Origin: Fidelibacterota bacterium
Lineage (GTDB): Bacteria > Fidelibacterota > Marinisomatia > SCGC-AAA003-L08 > TS1B11
NCBI GenBank assembly: GCA_020354025.1
Contig: CP070638.1
Span: 219,797-283,796, forward strand
Direction of reading: 5' to 3'
DNA: 64,000 bases
The stretch's first letter is position 1, and each line of letters starts with the position of its first letter. The position numbers were made by a program, and so were the translations under genes. This document shows positions 29,094 through 37,979 of the stretch, piece after piece. The notes beneath the pieces were generated by a model. It was not told where the DNA came from. It saw only the letters and a list, made by a program, of their open reading frames with translations, and made no database searches.

Positions 29094-29834
29094 TCATTCC
29101 TGGTCCTGGTCGTAGGTGCTCACCGTCAGGTTGATGGCCCGCTTGATCTTGAGCACAGTTCCCCCCGCTATGCTCTGATCCACAATAGTATTGGGCAGGA
29201 GGTTCGGGGCGTAGATGTATTTAACACGCCCGATTTCAAGCCCGGCATCAAGGATTTCGCGCCGTCCGGTCTGAAATCCCATACCCACGACACTCGGAAC
29301 GTAGTATGAGAGTGGCGGCTGACCCATGCTCACTATCAGGGACATGCCCGATCCCCGGCGGAGCAGGTTGCCACTCCGTGGGAATTGCCAGGTAACTACA
29401 CCCGCCGGATAGTCATCACTGTATGCTGTGTGGGCGGTGTCGATGACCAATCCTGCCCGAGCTACCTCAATCTCCGCTGCCCGCAACGTCATCGTCAACA
29501 GGTCGGGAACCGGTACCATCTTTTCCTCTTCGGTTACCGTCAGTTGGATGATCCGTCCCTTCTTGACCCGCGAATAGGCCTTGGGATACATCTCAAACAC
29601 CTGGTTTGGCGGGTATTCCTGGGTGTGGGTTACGTGAGTTCTCTCCACCCTGAATCCATTATTTTTCAATAGCTTGACGGCTTGTGGATAGGGCAGCCCC
29701 ACCACGTTGGGCAAATAGCGCACCTGTCCTTGCCGTACGTATACGGGCATGACTATCTGGTCCATGATCACCGCCAGGACAACACCTACGACCACCAGGG
29801 CTAATAGATATTGAAAGAGAGGCCTGTATTTCAT
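29094..29834 (-). CDS. Membrane-anchored protein with three PASTA domains
   Basis: A 246-residue protein with an N-terminal membrane anchor (about 10-30) and three PASTA repeats (about 38-105, 106-172, 173-242), each starting with a P-V/L-P-x-[VL] strand (YLPNVVGLPYPQA, VPVPDLLTMTLRAAE, YVPSVVGMGFQTG). PASTA domains bind muropeptides, usually on kinases or penicillin-binding proteins; neither is fused here. It overlaps rsmB by 4 bp, so it is cotranscribed with translation genes. A peptidoglycan-sensing or scaffold function is the best guess. Confidence 0.92.
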   Translation of the reverse strand: MKYRPLFQYLLALVVVGVVLAVIMDQIVMPVYVRQGQVRYLPNVVGLPYPQAVKLLKNNGFRVERTHVTHTQEYPPNQVFEMYPKAYSRVKKGRIIQLTVTEEEKMVPVPDLLTMTLRAAEIEVARAGLVIDTAHTAYSDDYPAGVVTWQFPRSGNLLRRGSGMSLIVSMGQPPLSYYVPSVVGMGFQTGRREILDAGLEIGRVKYIYAPNLLPNTIVDQSIAGGTVLKIKRAINLTVSTYDQDQE

Positions 29835-31168
29835 AGCAGCTGGAGACGGACGGCAAAAAGGCCATCCACCTGGTTGTCAGGGGGAAACGTGTTGAGTGCG
29901 CCCTCCGCATCGATCCAGGCCTGGGGTACACCCTCAGGCATGGGAACAACGCAAAATTCGGGATGCCCCTGTTGGAAAACGCGCACGATCTCCCAGTTCT
30001 CTTCCGGTTCCAGTGAGCAGGTGGCGTAGACTAGCATACCTCCCGGTCTCAGGTACTTGGCGGCGTGTCCCAGGAGAGACAGCTGGAGGCTGGTCATCTC
30101 CTCCAGATGTTCCGGTTGCCGCCGCCAGCGTAGGTCAGCCCGGCGCGCCAAAACGCCGGTGCCGGAGCAGGGGACATCCACCAGGATCTTGTCGACTTCA
30201 GGGATTGTCTGGGTGGTGGCATCGCCGGGGTAAATGTCCACGTTATCCAGGCCCAGGCGGTTGAGCGTGCTGTTGATCAGATCGACCCGGTCGTGGTTGA
30301 TTTCAAAGGCTAGGATCCGGCCTTTAGGAACAACGCACTCGGCCAGGGCAGCGGTCTTGCCCCCGGGACCCGCACAGAGGTCGACAATAACCTCACCGGG
30401 GCGGGGATCTACTGCCTCAACCACAGCCCCGGAGGAAGGGTCCTGGACAATGAACAGACCTTCTTTAACTACCTGGGGCTTAAGCAGGGGACCGGGTGAT
30501 GGCGCTGCGGAGACGTAGTCGGCCATAACCGGATGAGGTTGGAAAGAAATGTTTTTGGCAGCCGTGATTTCGGCCAGGCGCTGTCGGGCTGCTTTTCCCC
30601 GGCGCTGCCGGAACCAGATTGTAGGGCGGCGGTTATTCCATTCCATCAGAGCGATGGTCCGGTCCCTGCCCCAACGATCCAGCCATCGTTCCACAAGCCA
30701 GGTGGGATGGCTGAAGGCGGTGGCCAGCTCCCCGGTCGATACTTCCGCGGGGAGCACGTCCGGCGGTGACTGTCGGCTCAACTCCCGGAGTACACCGTTA
30801 ACGAGCCCCGCCGCTCGGGTCAGGTTTACGGCCCGGGTTAGCTCAACGGTGGTGCTCAAGGCTGCGTGGGGGGGTACACTGTCCATGTATCGCAACTGAT
30901 AGGCACCCAGGCGCAGAAGTTGTTTTACTCCCCGCTCTATGTGAGCATATCGGCCCCGGTAACAGGCATCTAGGTCGGCATCGAGACGCCCCCGCATCCG
31001 CGTGGTGCCCATGACCAACTCAGTGGTAAAACGCCGCTCCTGGTCAGTGAAGGTGACGCTGCTCAGAGTCTGGTCGAGTACATCGTTGATCCTGCCGCCC
31101 TCCTCAGCCTTGGTTAAAACCTGAAATGCGGCTTTACGGGGTTCATCAACCACGGTACCAGTAATCAT
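29831..31168 (-). CDS. rsmB: 16S rRNA m5C967 methyltransferase RsmB
   Basis: A 445-residue enzyme with an N-terminal NusB-like RNA-binding domain (about 10-140) and a C-terminal Rossmann methyltransferase. SAM-binding motif I is CAGPGGKTAALAE (about 265-277), and the two catalytic cysteines lie in VDVPCSGTGV and YATCSLEPEEN. It methylates C967 of 16S rRNA. It starts 4 bp after fmt, the usual fmt-rsmB pairing, and overlaps the PASTA gene at its end. Confidence 0.96.
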   Translation of the reverse strand: MITGTVVDEPRKAAFQVLTKAEEGGRINDVLDQTLSSVTFTDQERRFTTELVMGTTRMRGRLDADLDACYRGRYAHIERGVKQLLRLGAYQLRYMDSVPPHAALSTTVELTRAVNLTRAAGLVNGVLRELSRQSPPDVLPAEVSTGELATAFSHPTWLVERWLDRWGRDRTIALMEWNNRRPTIWFRQRRGKAARQRLAEITAAKNISFQPHPVMADYVSAAPSPGPLLKPQVVKEGLFIVQDPSSGAVVEAVDPRPGEVIVDLCAGPGGKTAALAECVVPKGRILAFEINHDRVDLINSTLNRLGLDNVDIYPGDATTQTIPEVDKILVDVPCSGTGVLARRADLRWRRQPEHLEEMTSLQLSLLGHAAKYLRPGGMLVYATCSLEPEENWEIVRVFQQGHPEFCVVPMPEGVPQAWIDAEGALNTFPPDNQVDGLFAVRLQLL

Positions 31169-31172
31169 CCTT

Positions 31173-32105
31173 TCACTGACCTAGGATTGATCCCGGCTCT
31201 ATTCGGGTTCCTCGCAGGAATTCGTCTATTGTCATACGTCGCCGCCCTTCAATCTGTACCTCCGACACGGCTAGCACTCCGTCGCCGGTGCCCACTTGTA
31301 GCCGACCCTGGCTTACGCCCAGCATGACGCCCGGTTCCCCCTCACCGCTGATTGCTGTCGCCGCAAACAGCTTCAAGCGTCGCCCGTCTAGGAAAGTGGC
31401 GGCCCCCGGCTTGGGAGAAAAAGCCCTGGTCTGATCGGCGATAGCCTTGGCCGGACGGTCCCAGCGGATCACTAGGTCGGCCGGTTTGATCTTTGGGGCG
31501 ATGGGACTTTCCCCGGTAGCCAGCTCCGCCTGGGGGCGGGGGAAGATCTCTCCTTGCTCCAGCCCATCCAGGGTTTCCACTAGCATATCAGCGCCAAAGT
31601 CGGCAAGTTTTTCCGATAGGGAACCGAAATCGTCCTCGGGGTGAATGGGATGCTCCCGCTGGAGTAGGATATCTCCGGCGTCAACCTGTGGCGTAAGGGC
31701 GATAGTGGTTACGCCCGTTATCTTATCCCCCGCCAGGAGGCAGTGCTGGATGGGTGCGGCACCCCGGTATCTGGGAAGTAGGGAGGGGTGCAGGTTGACA
31801 GCTCCGCGCGGCGGGATTAACAGGAGGGCATCGGGGAGGATCCTGAAGGCTACCACCACGAAAAGGTCAACGGCCATGTCGGTCAGGTGGGACTGAAACC
31901 GGCTATCCTTGAGGCTGGCGGGTTGGAGGACGGGATAGCTCAGCTTGTCGGCCAGACGCTTCACCGGCGGCGGTTCCTCTTTACGCCCCCTACCGAAGGG
32001 TTTGTCCTGGCCGGTGACTACCGCCACCACCTGGTGTGAAGACTGGTGAAGTTTCTGAAGAGAGGGGTTAGCGAACTCAGGGGTCCCCATAAAGACCAGG
32101 CGCAT
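31173..32105 (-). CDS. fmt: Methionyl-tRNA formyltransferase
   Basis: A 310-residue enzyme that formylates initiator Met-tRNA using 10-formyl-tetrahydrofolate. It starts with the typical MRLVFMGTPEFA block and holds the active-site stretch NLHPSLLPRYRGAAPIQ (about 101-117) with the catalytic Asn/His, then the VTTIALTPQVDAGDIL block with the catalytic Asp. The C-terminal OB-like domain is complete. It lies between def and rsmB in the standard def-fmt-rsmB order. Confidence 0.97.
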   Translation of the reverse strand: MRLVFMGTPEFANPSLQKLHQSSHQVVAVVTGQDKPFGRGRKEEPPPVKRLADKLSYPVLQPASLKDSRFQSHLTDMAVDLFVVVAFRILPDALLLIPPRGAVNLHPSLLPRYRGAAPIQHCLLAGDKITGVTTIALTPQVDAGDILLQREHPIHPEDDFGSLSEKLADFGADMLVETLDGLEQGEIFPRPQAELATGESPIAPKIKPADLVIRWDRPAKAIADQTRAFSPKPGAATFLDGRRLKLFAATAISGEGEPGVMLGVSQGRLQVGTGDGVLAVSEVQIEGRRRMTIDEFLRGTRIEPGSILGQ

Positions 32106-32122
32106 AATAACCCTGCTAGAGT

Positions 32123-32650
32123 TTAAAGGGTGATCCCAGTAGACGGTGCTCCCGTTTCCGCAATTTCCGCCAGCCGTTTGTTGATCATGGCACGTTTGAC
32201 AGGTGTAAGGTGATCAATGTAAAAGACACCATTCAGATGATCCACCTCATGCTGAATTACTCTTGCCAGCAGCCCGTTGAACTGCTCCCGGTGAGTCTCT
32301 CCCGTTGGGTCCTGGTACTCCACCAGGACCTCCTCGGGACGGGAAATGGTGGCCCGGATCTCGGGGATGCTCAGGCAGCCTTCCTCCAGGTCATCACTGC
32401 CTGAAGATTCGAGTATCTCGGGATTGATGATAATGTGAGGGAATTCGCCCTCATCCTCGTGGCTGATGTCGATAATGGCGAAATTCATATCCAGTCCTAC
32501 CTGGTTGGCGGCCAGTCCCATGCCGGCCTCTTCATACATGGTTTCAAACATGTCATCTAGCAAGCCGGGGACAGTCTGGACATCGATTACCCGTTCGGCT
32601 TTCTTGCGGAGAAGTGGGTCGCCGTATTTCACGATGGGCAGGACAGCCAT
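32123..32650 (-). CDS. def: Peptide deformylase
   Basis: A 175-residue metalloenzyme removing the N-formyl group from nascent proteins. All three motifs are present: GMGLAANQVG (about 43-52), EEGCLSIPE (about 90-98, metal Cys) and QHEVDHLNG (about 132-140, metal His pair and catalytic Glu). The start codon shares one base with the yajC stop region, and fmt follows after 17 bp. Confidence 0.97.
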   Translation of the reverse strand: MAVLPIVKYGDPLLRKKAERVIDVQTVPGLLDDMFETMYEEAGMGLAANQVGLDMNFAIIDISHEDEGEFPHIIINPEILESSGSDDLEEGCLSIPEIRATISRPEEVLVEYQDPTGETHREQFNGLLARVIQHEVDHLNGVFYIDHLTPVKRAMINKRLAEIAETGAPSTGITL

Positions 32651-32988
32651 CAGCCGGCCTTGGGTGTCTCAACCGCCTCGGAAGCCGGACCTACGATATA
32701 AGCCCGGGCTACGGTGATCTTGTTCCCTTTACCCACGTCCAGGAGGACCTGATTGCCGTCCTGGCCCTTGAAAGCCTCGATTTTGCCGTAAATGCCCCCG
32801 CGGGTCAGCACCTGGTCGCCCTTCTGCAGGGCACCGAGCATTACCCGTTGCTGCTTCTGCTTTCTTATCTGGGGTCGGATCAATAGTAGATAGATAATGG
32901 CGAACATCAGGATCATTGGCAGGAAAGCCAAAATGCCGCCCCCTGATTCCTGGCCGCCCGGTTGGCTGAAAGCGTATAAAAGTTCCAA
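32650..32988 (-). CDS. yajC: Preprotein translocase subunit YajC
   Basis: A 112-residue protein with one N-terminal membrane segment (about 20-40, ILAFLPMILMFAIIYLLLI) and a cytosolic part with the family block RPQIRKQKQQ then LQKGDQVLTRGGIYGKI. It binds SecDF and assists protein export. It is the first gene of the long minus-strand run that includes def, fmt and rsmB. Confidence 0.95.
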   Translation of the reverse strand: MELLYAFSQPGGQESGGGILAFLPMILMFAIIYLLLIRPQIRKQKQQRVMLGALQKGDQVLTRGGIYGKIEAFKGQDGNQVLLDVGKGNKITVARAYIVGPASEAVETPKAG

Positions 32989-33159
32989 ATTATCTCCTTG
33001 GTTTTATCCATAAAATTTACGATGCCTACTCTCGATTAACAACGTCAGCCGGGCAGTACTTGCCCCGAAAGCATTCCTTGATGGGACGCAAATTTCTTAC
33101 CACAATCCGCAGTACTTTTGAATAGCTTTAGCCAAATACCTAACCTACGGAATTAAGCT

Positions 33160-34323
33160 ATGAAAACTGCATCGAGCTTGGCCCGCCTGGGCACCGAAAC
33201 CGCCTTCGAGGTCTTGGTGCGGGCCAAGGAGCTGGAAGCCCAGGGTAGGAACGTGATCCACTTGGAGATCGGCGAGCCCGATTTCGATACCCCGGTCAAT
33301 ATTAGGGAAGCGGCCAAAGCGGCTCTGGATGAAGGCTACACCCATTACGGCCCCTCAGCCGGACTGCCCATCCTGCGCCAGGCTATCGCTGAGGAGATAG
33401 CCAGCTCCCGTGGTGTGGAGGTCGGTCCGGATAACGTGGTGGTGACCCCGGGGGGCAAGCCGATCATCTTCTTCTCCCTCCTGGCTTGCGTTGATTCCGG
33501 CGATGAGGTGATATATCCCAATCCCGGCTTCCCGATATATGAGTCAGTCATCAATTGGATCGGTGCCAAGGCCGTTCCCCTGCCGATCCGCGAGGAAAAT
33601 GACTTCAGCGTGGACTTGGACGAGCTGACCAGCCTGATCACTCCCAGGACCACCTTCTTGATCCTCAACTCGCCCGGCAATCCCACCGGCGGCCTGATCG
33701 CCCGCGATCAGCTGGCCCGTATTGCTCAGCTGGTAGTCGAACACAACCTCACCGTCCTGGCCGACGAGATTTACTCCCGTAGCATCTATGACGGTGAGCA
33801 CGTCTCCCTCTTGTCATTCCCAGGCATGCAGGAGCACGTCATCCTGCTGGACGGCTTCTCGAAAACCTACGCCATGACTGGATGGCGTATAGGCTACGGT
33901 GTCATGCCGGAGGAGCTGGCATTCTGGGTAACGCGTCTGATGACCAATAGCAATTCCTGCACCAACAGCTTTGTCCAGATGGCCTGCGTGGAAGCCCTAA
34001 AAGGCCCCCAGGATGAGGCCCGGGCTATGGTGGCGGAGTTTAGCCGCCGTCGGAAGGTTATCGTGGAGGGGCTCAATGCCATTGATGGTATCTCTTGCCG
34101 CCAGCCTAGCGGGGCCTTCTACGTCTTTCCCAATGTACAAGCCCTGTCCGGATCGAGCAAGGAGCTGGAGCAGTACTTCCTCGAAGAATACGGCGTCGCT
34201 ACTCTATCGGGGACCTCTTTCGGTGCCTACGGGGAGGGATACCTACGCCTCTCGTACGCAAATTCAGTAGAGAATATCCGGGAAGCCCTGGCGCGTATGG
34301 CGGAAGGGGTGAGCAGGCTGTAA
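33160..34323 (+). CDS. PLP-dependent aminotransferase, class I/II
   Basis: A 387-residue fold-type I aminotransferase of the aspartate-aminotransferase-like group. Visible are the N-terminal IHLEIGEPDFDTP block, NSPGNPTGG (about 169-177), the ADEIYS Asp that contacts the pyridine nitrogen, and the PLP lysine in DGFSKTYAMTGWRIGYG (about 231-247). The C-terminal Arg for the substrate carboxylate lies in YLRLSYA. Substrate may be aspartate, alanine or another amino acid. It is divergent from yajC and is followed after 46 bp by a symporter gene that could import its substrate. Confidence 0.93.
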   Translation: MKTASSLARLGTETAFEVLVRAKELEAQGRNVIHLEIGEPDFDTPVNIREAAKAALDEGYTHYGPSAGLPILRQAIAEEIASSRGVEVGPDNVVVTPGGKPIIFFSLLACVDSGDEVIYPNPGFPIYESVINWIGAKAVPLPIREENDFSVDLDELTSLITPRTTFLILNSPGNPTGGLIARDQLARIAQLVVEHNLTVLADEIYSRSIYDGEHVSLLSFPGMQEHVILLDGFSKTYAMTGWRIGYGVMPEELAFWVTRLMTNSNSCTNSFVQMACVEALKGPQDEARAMVAEFSRRRKVIVEGLNAIDGISCRQPSGAFYVFPNVQALSGSSKELEQYFLEEYGVATLSGTSFGAYGEGYLRLSYANSVENIREALARMAEGVSRL

Positions 34324-34369
34324 GTTACCCCCTCACGTTTTTCGTATTTCACCTGGTTGGAGGATCTCC

Positions 34370-35905
34370 ATGAACCTGCTGATCGCCGTTGTATTGGTTT
34401 ACCCACTCGTCCTGATTGCCGTCAGCCTGTGGCGCTCACGCCGTGTAAAGAGCCATGAGGATTTCATGGTAGCGGGGCGTAAGGTGCCGGTGGTATTGCT
34501 GGTAGGTACTCTGGTCTGCACCTGGATCGGCTCCGGCTCCCTGTTCGGTGGATCTGGGCTGGCGTTCAGATCAGGCATCTCTATGCTCTGGTTCTCCTCT
34601 GGGGCCTGGATCGGCTTGGTGGTGGCCTACTTCATTGCCGGCCGGGTTCGGCGCATTGCCCAGTACACCGTTCCCGATCTGCTGGAACAACGCTACAATG
34701 CCGCCGCCCGCCTACTGGGCACCCTGGCCATCATCCTGGCCTATGTGACCATCGCCTCCTACCAGTTCCGCGGCGGCGGATGGATTCTCAGCATTGTTAC
34801 CGACGGTAACATCACCCCAACCCAGGGCATGTACATCACCGCCGCGGCTATCGTCATATTCACCGCTTTAGCCGGGATGGTCTCCATCGTCACGGTAGAT
34901 ATCTTTAATGGCGCGTTTATTATCCTGGGTATCTTTATAGCCCTGCCATATATGGTCTTCAAACTCGGTGGGATCGGCCAGGTTGTCCAAAGCCTCCCTG
35001 CGACCCACTTGACTCCCTTGGGCGAGCATAACTTTCTGTGGGTAGTGGGCATAGCACTACCCACTTTCCTCCTTCTACTGGGTGAGAGTGGTATGTACCA
35101 GAAGTTTTTTTCGGCTAAAGACGAGCGCGCCGCACGGAAAGCAGTGATGGGAATGGTGCTGGGAGTGGTGGTGATCGAAACCACCCTGGCGCTGCTGGCA
35201 ATCGTAGGCCGGGCAGCCTACCCGGATCTGATGGAGCAGACGTCGGTGGTCGGCCGGGCTGCATCGGAGACGGTGATACTGTTCATCGCGCGTCATGGGC
35301 TGCCCGTTCTGGGGGGTGCAATTCTCTTGGCGGCCGCTATTGCTATCGTTCTCTCCACGGGGAACACTTTCCTGTTGGTGCCCTCCACCAACGCAAGCCG
35401 AGACGTCTATCAGCGCTTCATCCGCCCCCGAGCCACCGAAAGGCAGATGGTCAGCCTGCAGCGGGTCTTCGTCGTGCTCTTCGGGGGATTGGGGCTGCTT
35501 ATCCTAACACAGTTCGAGACCGTGCTTGCTATGGCCCTGTATGCTTATTCGCTGGTGGGTGCAAGCCTCACACCGGCCCTGCTGGCTGCCTTCCTGTGGA
35601 AGCGGGTGACCCCGCAGGGCGGTGTGGCCTGCATCGCCGGTGGTCTGGGAAGTATCGTAGGTATTGCGCTACTCAACCGGCTGGGCTTGGATTTCACCCT
35701 GGCTCTGGGTGGGACCGAATTTGACTTCGCCAGCAGCGATTATATCGTCATACCGGGCGTGATCGTATCCATCGGTCTGCTGCTGGTGGTGAGTCTCCTC
35801 ACCAAACCCTCCCCGCAGGAAAAGTGGGCTCCCTTCTTTACGGATTCCACCGAAGCGACTACAATCCAGAACGAGGGAATCGAGCTTGCGGGTGGTGAGG
35901 ACTAA
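34370..35905 (+). CDS. Sodium:solute symporter family protein
   Basis: A 511-residue polytopic permease of the SSS family with about 13 membrane segments. The RRVKSHEDFMVAGRKVP block after the first segment and the TWIGSGSLFGGSGLAFRSG stretch in the second correspond to the family's conserved N-terminal region and sodium site. Substrate specificity cannot be told. A GGAGG ribosome site lies about 7 nt upstream of the ATG. It follows the aminotransferase after 46 bp, suggesting uptake of an amino or organic acid used by that enzyme, which is inference. Confidence 0.9.
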   Translation: MNLLIAVVLVYPLVLIAVSLWRSRRVKSHEDFMVAGRKVPVVLLVGTLVCTWIGSGSLFGGSGLAFRSGISMLWFSSGAWIGLVVAYFIAGRVRRIAQYTVPDLLEQRYNAAARLLGTLAIILAYVTIASYQFRGGGWILSIVTDGNITPTQGMYITAAAIVIFTALAGMVSIVTVDIFNGAFIILGIFIALPYMVFKLGGIGQVVQSLPATHLTPLGEHNFLWVVGIALPTFLLLLGESGMYQKFFSAKDERAARKAVMGMVLGVVVIETTLALLAIVGRAAYPDLMEQTSVVGRAASETVILFIARHGLPVLGGAILLAAAIAIVLSTGNTFLLVPSTNASRDVYQRFIRPRATERQMVSLQRVFVVLFGGLGLLILTQFETVLAMALYAYSLVGASLTPALLAAFLWKRVTPQGGVACIAGGLGSIVGIALLNRLGLDFTLALGGTEFDFASSDYIVIPGVIVSIGLLLVVSLLTKPSPQEKWAPFFTDSTEATTIQNEGIELAGGED

Positions 35906-36044
35906 GGCGAATTGTCGCCCTCGTTCGTTCCCCTTATGTGCCTGGATTTGCCCCTCGACTACTTCGTCAGCATCGCTCCCCTGCCGGTCAGCATTGCCTC
36001 GGCCATGCCTTGAATCGGAGTACCCGAGCTTCAATATTTGCTGC

Positions 36045-36080
36045 GAAAAAGAGCGGGGCGCTCAAAAGAACGCCCCGTCA
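36045..36080 (-). terminator. Rho-independent terminator of the DUF4382 gene
   Basis: Perfect 7-bp stem CGGGGCG (36054-36060) and CGCCCCG (36071-36077) with a 10-nt loop. On the minus strand the stem is followed by CTCTTTTT. It lies about 35 bp after the DUF4382 stop. Confidence 0.75.
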
Positions 36081-36110
36081 GAGCTGCTGTTTGGCTACTG
36101 ATACGCTAGG

Positions 36111-36986
36111 TCACAATTCCTGCAACAGTTTGAGATCGAAGTCTAGGTCAGTAGCGGTGGCCGCCTTGATTTCTACATCGCTAGCACTGGCGGTATCGTG
36201 ACCGGCCGCAGTGGCATATGCCGTGTAAAATCCCGCTTCCAGGCCTATCAGCTGGTAATCGCCGGTGAGGGTATCGGTGAATGTATTCGATATCACCGAA
36301 TCTAGCTCTGTACTCCACACCCAAACTTGGGCATCAGGGATCGGATTTGCTGCCGCTGATGTATCTCTGACCGTCCCGACTAATCTTCCTGTCGTTGACT
36401 TGTTCACCGCCCGAAGCACAGGCTTGAACAGAAAACCGGTGATTCCCCCGGAACCCTTTGAATTTCCTTGGACAACGAAGGACTTGCCTACGTCAATGTC
36501 CAGGAGCAGCTCAGCAGTAATCCCCTTCTCCACTACTATATCCGGCCGTATGAAGATCTTCAAACCGGTGCGAATGCCACTGGGAACCTGTAGTGGGAAC
36601 TCCTGGCCATCCTTCAGCACCACCTCCGCGTCGCTGACATAGAGCCGCACCTGATTGTAGGTCCCCTCAGGAATATCGAGCTCCGCCAGACTCTCGGTGA
36701 CGCCGTTGCGCAGGTCCATCAGGTTGTAGGTGCCCTGCTCACGGGACAGGGTGGTGTAGGCGCCGCTCTCATCCTCCGCACCTTTCTCCCGGATATCCAG
36801 GCTGTCGATGGTGATATTGGCCTCGGCTACTAGATCGGATGGGAAGGGACCGTCGGTCAGCTCGACCGAAAGGGTGCCGGTGTCTCCATCTCCCGTGTCG
36901 TTCCAGAGCGATTCGCAACTTGTGAAAAATGCTCCCAGAACTACTCCTGCGGCAGCTATGGGAAGAAACCTTATGATTCTATTCAT
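36111..36986 (-). CDS. DUF4382 lipoprotein with carboxypeptidase-regulatory-like domain
   Basis: A 291-residue exported protein with a signal peptide ending in a lipobox-like FTSC (Cys24). Residues about 37-195 match DUF4382: GTLSVELTDGPFPSD, then the TYNLMDLRNGV and PEGTYNQVRLYV blocks. The rest (about 200-285) resembles a carboxypeptidase-regulatory beta sandwich (GRLVGTVRDTS, then YQLIGLEAGFYTAYATA). Such proteins are surface or periplasmic and often bind ligands; function is unknown. A clear terminator follows. Monocistronic. Confidence 0.9.
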   Translation of the reverse strand: MNRIIRFLPIAAAGVVLGAFFTSCESLWNDTGDGDTGTLSVELTDGPFPSDLVAEANITIDSLDIREKGAEDESGAYTTLSREQGTYNLMDLRNGVTESLAELDIPEGTYNQVRLYVSDAEVVLKDGQEFPLQVPSGIRTGLKIFIRPDIVVEKGITAELLLDIDVGKSFVVQGNSKGSGGITGFLFKPVLRAVNKSTTGRLVGTVRDTSAAANPIPDAQVWVWSTELDSVISNTFTDTLTGDYQLIGLEAGFYTAYATAAGHDTASASDVEIKAATATDLDFDLKLLQEL

Positions 36987-37244
36987 CTCTGTATTGCCTC
37001 CTTATTCTTTAGTCTCACACGCAAACCTGGTGGAATATACCTCGTCGCTGCTGCTGCTGATATGATGCCCGTCACATTTACATGACACGGCGGCTTTCGG
37101 GATTCCTGCCGCCCTTTGGAGCCGATTATTCGAATGGAGGGCCCTGATTTCACCTGATTATTACAGGACATCTCCGGTGAAGTAGAACCTTGGAATCGCG
37201 GGATGGGCCTGTTAGTTTCAGCCAGTTGTAAATGCGGATTTGTT

Positions 37245-37979
37245 ATGAATAGCCTTACGATATTTTATCCGGCCTACAATGAGGAGGGCTTTATCAGGCG
37301 GGCGGTGGAAGCCGCTGAGGAAGTCGGAAACCGGATGGTGAAGGACAAGGAACTGACCGATTATGAAGTTCTGATCGTAAACGACGGTTCCACCGACGGC
37401 ACTGCCGACCTCGCGGATGAAATGGCCGCCGGGAATGCAAGGCTCCGGGTTATCCATCATGATGTCAACAAAGGTCTCGGTGGCTCGCTTAAGACTGGTT
37501 TCAGCAGTGCCCGGATGGATGTTATCCTTTACTCTGATATCGACCTGCCATTTGATATGATGGAGCTCAGGAGGGCATACCGGCTGATGCGCTATTACCA
37601 GGCAGACATCGTATCGGCTTTCAGATTTGATAGGACCGGCGAAGGACTGCGCAGACTTATTTACTCCACGGTTTACAATACCCTGATACATGCATTGTTC
37701 AGGCTTAGAGTAAAAGATATCAATTTTGCATTCAAGCTCGTGCGTAAAGAAGTGTTTGAACACGTAAGTCTGAAATCTGGCGGCAGCTTCATCGACGCTG
37801 AACTGCTCGCTAAGGCCAATCGATGCGGCTTTAAGATCATCCAGTTTGGCACCAACTATTTTCCCCGGCATCGAGGCGTGTCAACCCTCTCTACCTCGAG
37901 GGTTATCATCAGGATTCTCAAAGAAATGTCTTTATTATATAGAGAGATTAAGTCTATCCGTCCTATCGGCAATGAGTAA
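37245..37979 (+). CDS. GT2 glycosyltransferase, DPM1/FlmF-like
   Basis: A 244-residue GT-A-fold glycosyltransferase of family 2, of the polyprenyl-phosphate sugar synthase type. The domain begins at once with LTIFYPAYNEEG; VNDGSTDGTADLAD follows at about 45-58 and the metal Asp pair is in YSDIDLPFD (about 97-105). No C-terminal membrane helices, unlike ArnC, so it resembles the soluble DPM1 form. ATG 37245 is chosen because the fold starts there; ATG 37203 is also in frame. The end overlaps the YdjC-type deacetylase by 8 bp. It probably loads a sugar onto undecaprenyl phosphate. Confidence 0.88.
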   Translation: MNSLTIFYPAYNEEGFIRRAVEAAEEVGNRMVKDKELTDYEVLIVNDGSTDGTADLADEMAAGNARLRVIHHDVNKGLGGSLKTGFSSARMDVILYSDIDLPFDMMELRRAYRLMRYYQADIVSAFRFDRTGEGLRRLIYSTVYNTLIHALFRLRVKDINFAFKLVRKEVFEHVSLKSGGSFIDAELLAKANRCGFKIIQFGTNYFPRHRGVSTLSTSRVIIRILKEMSLLYREIKSIRPIGNE

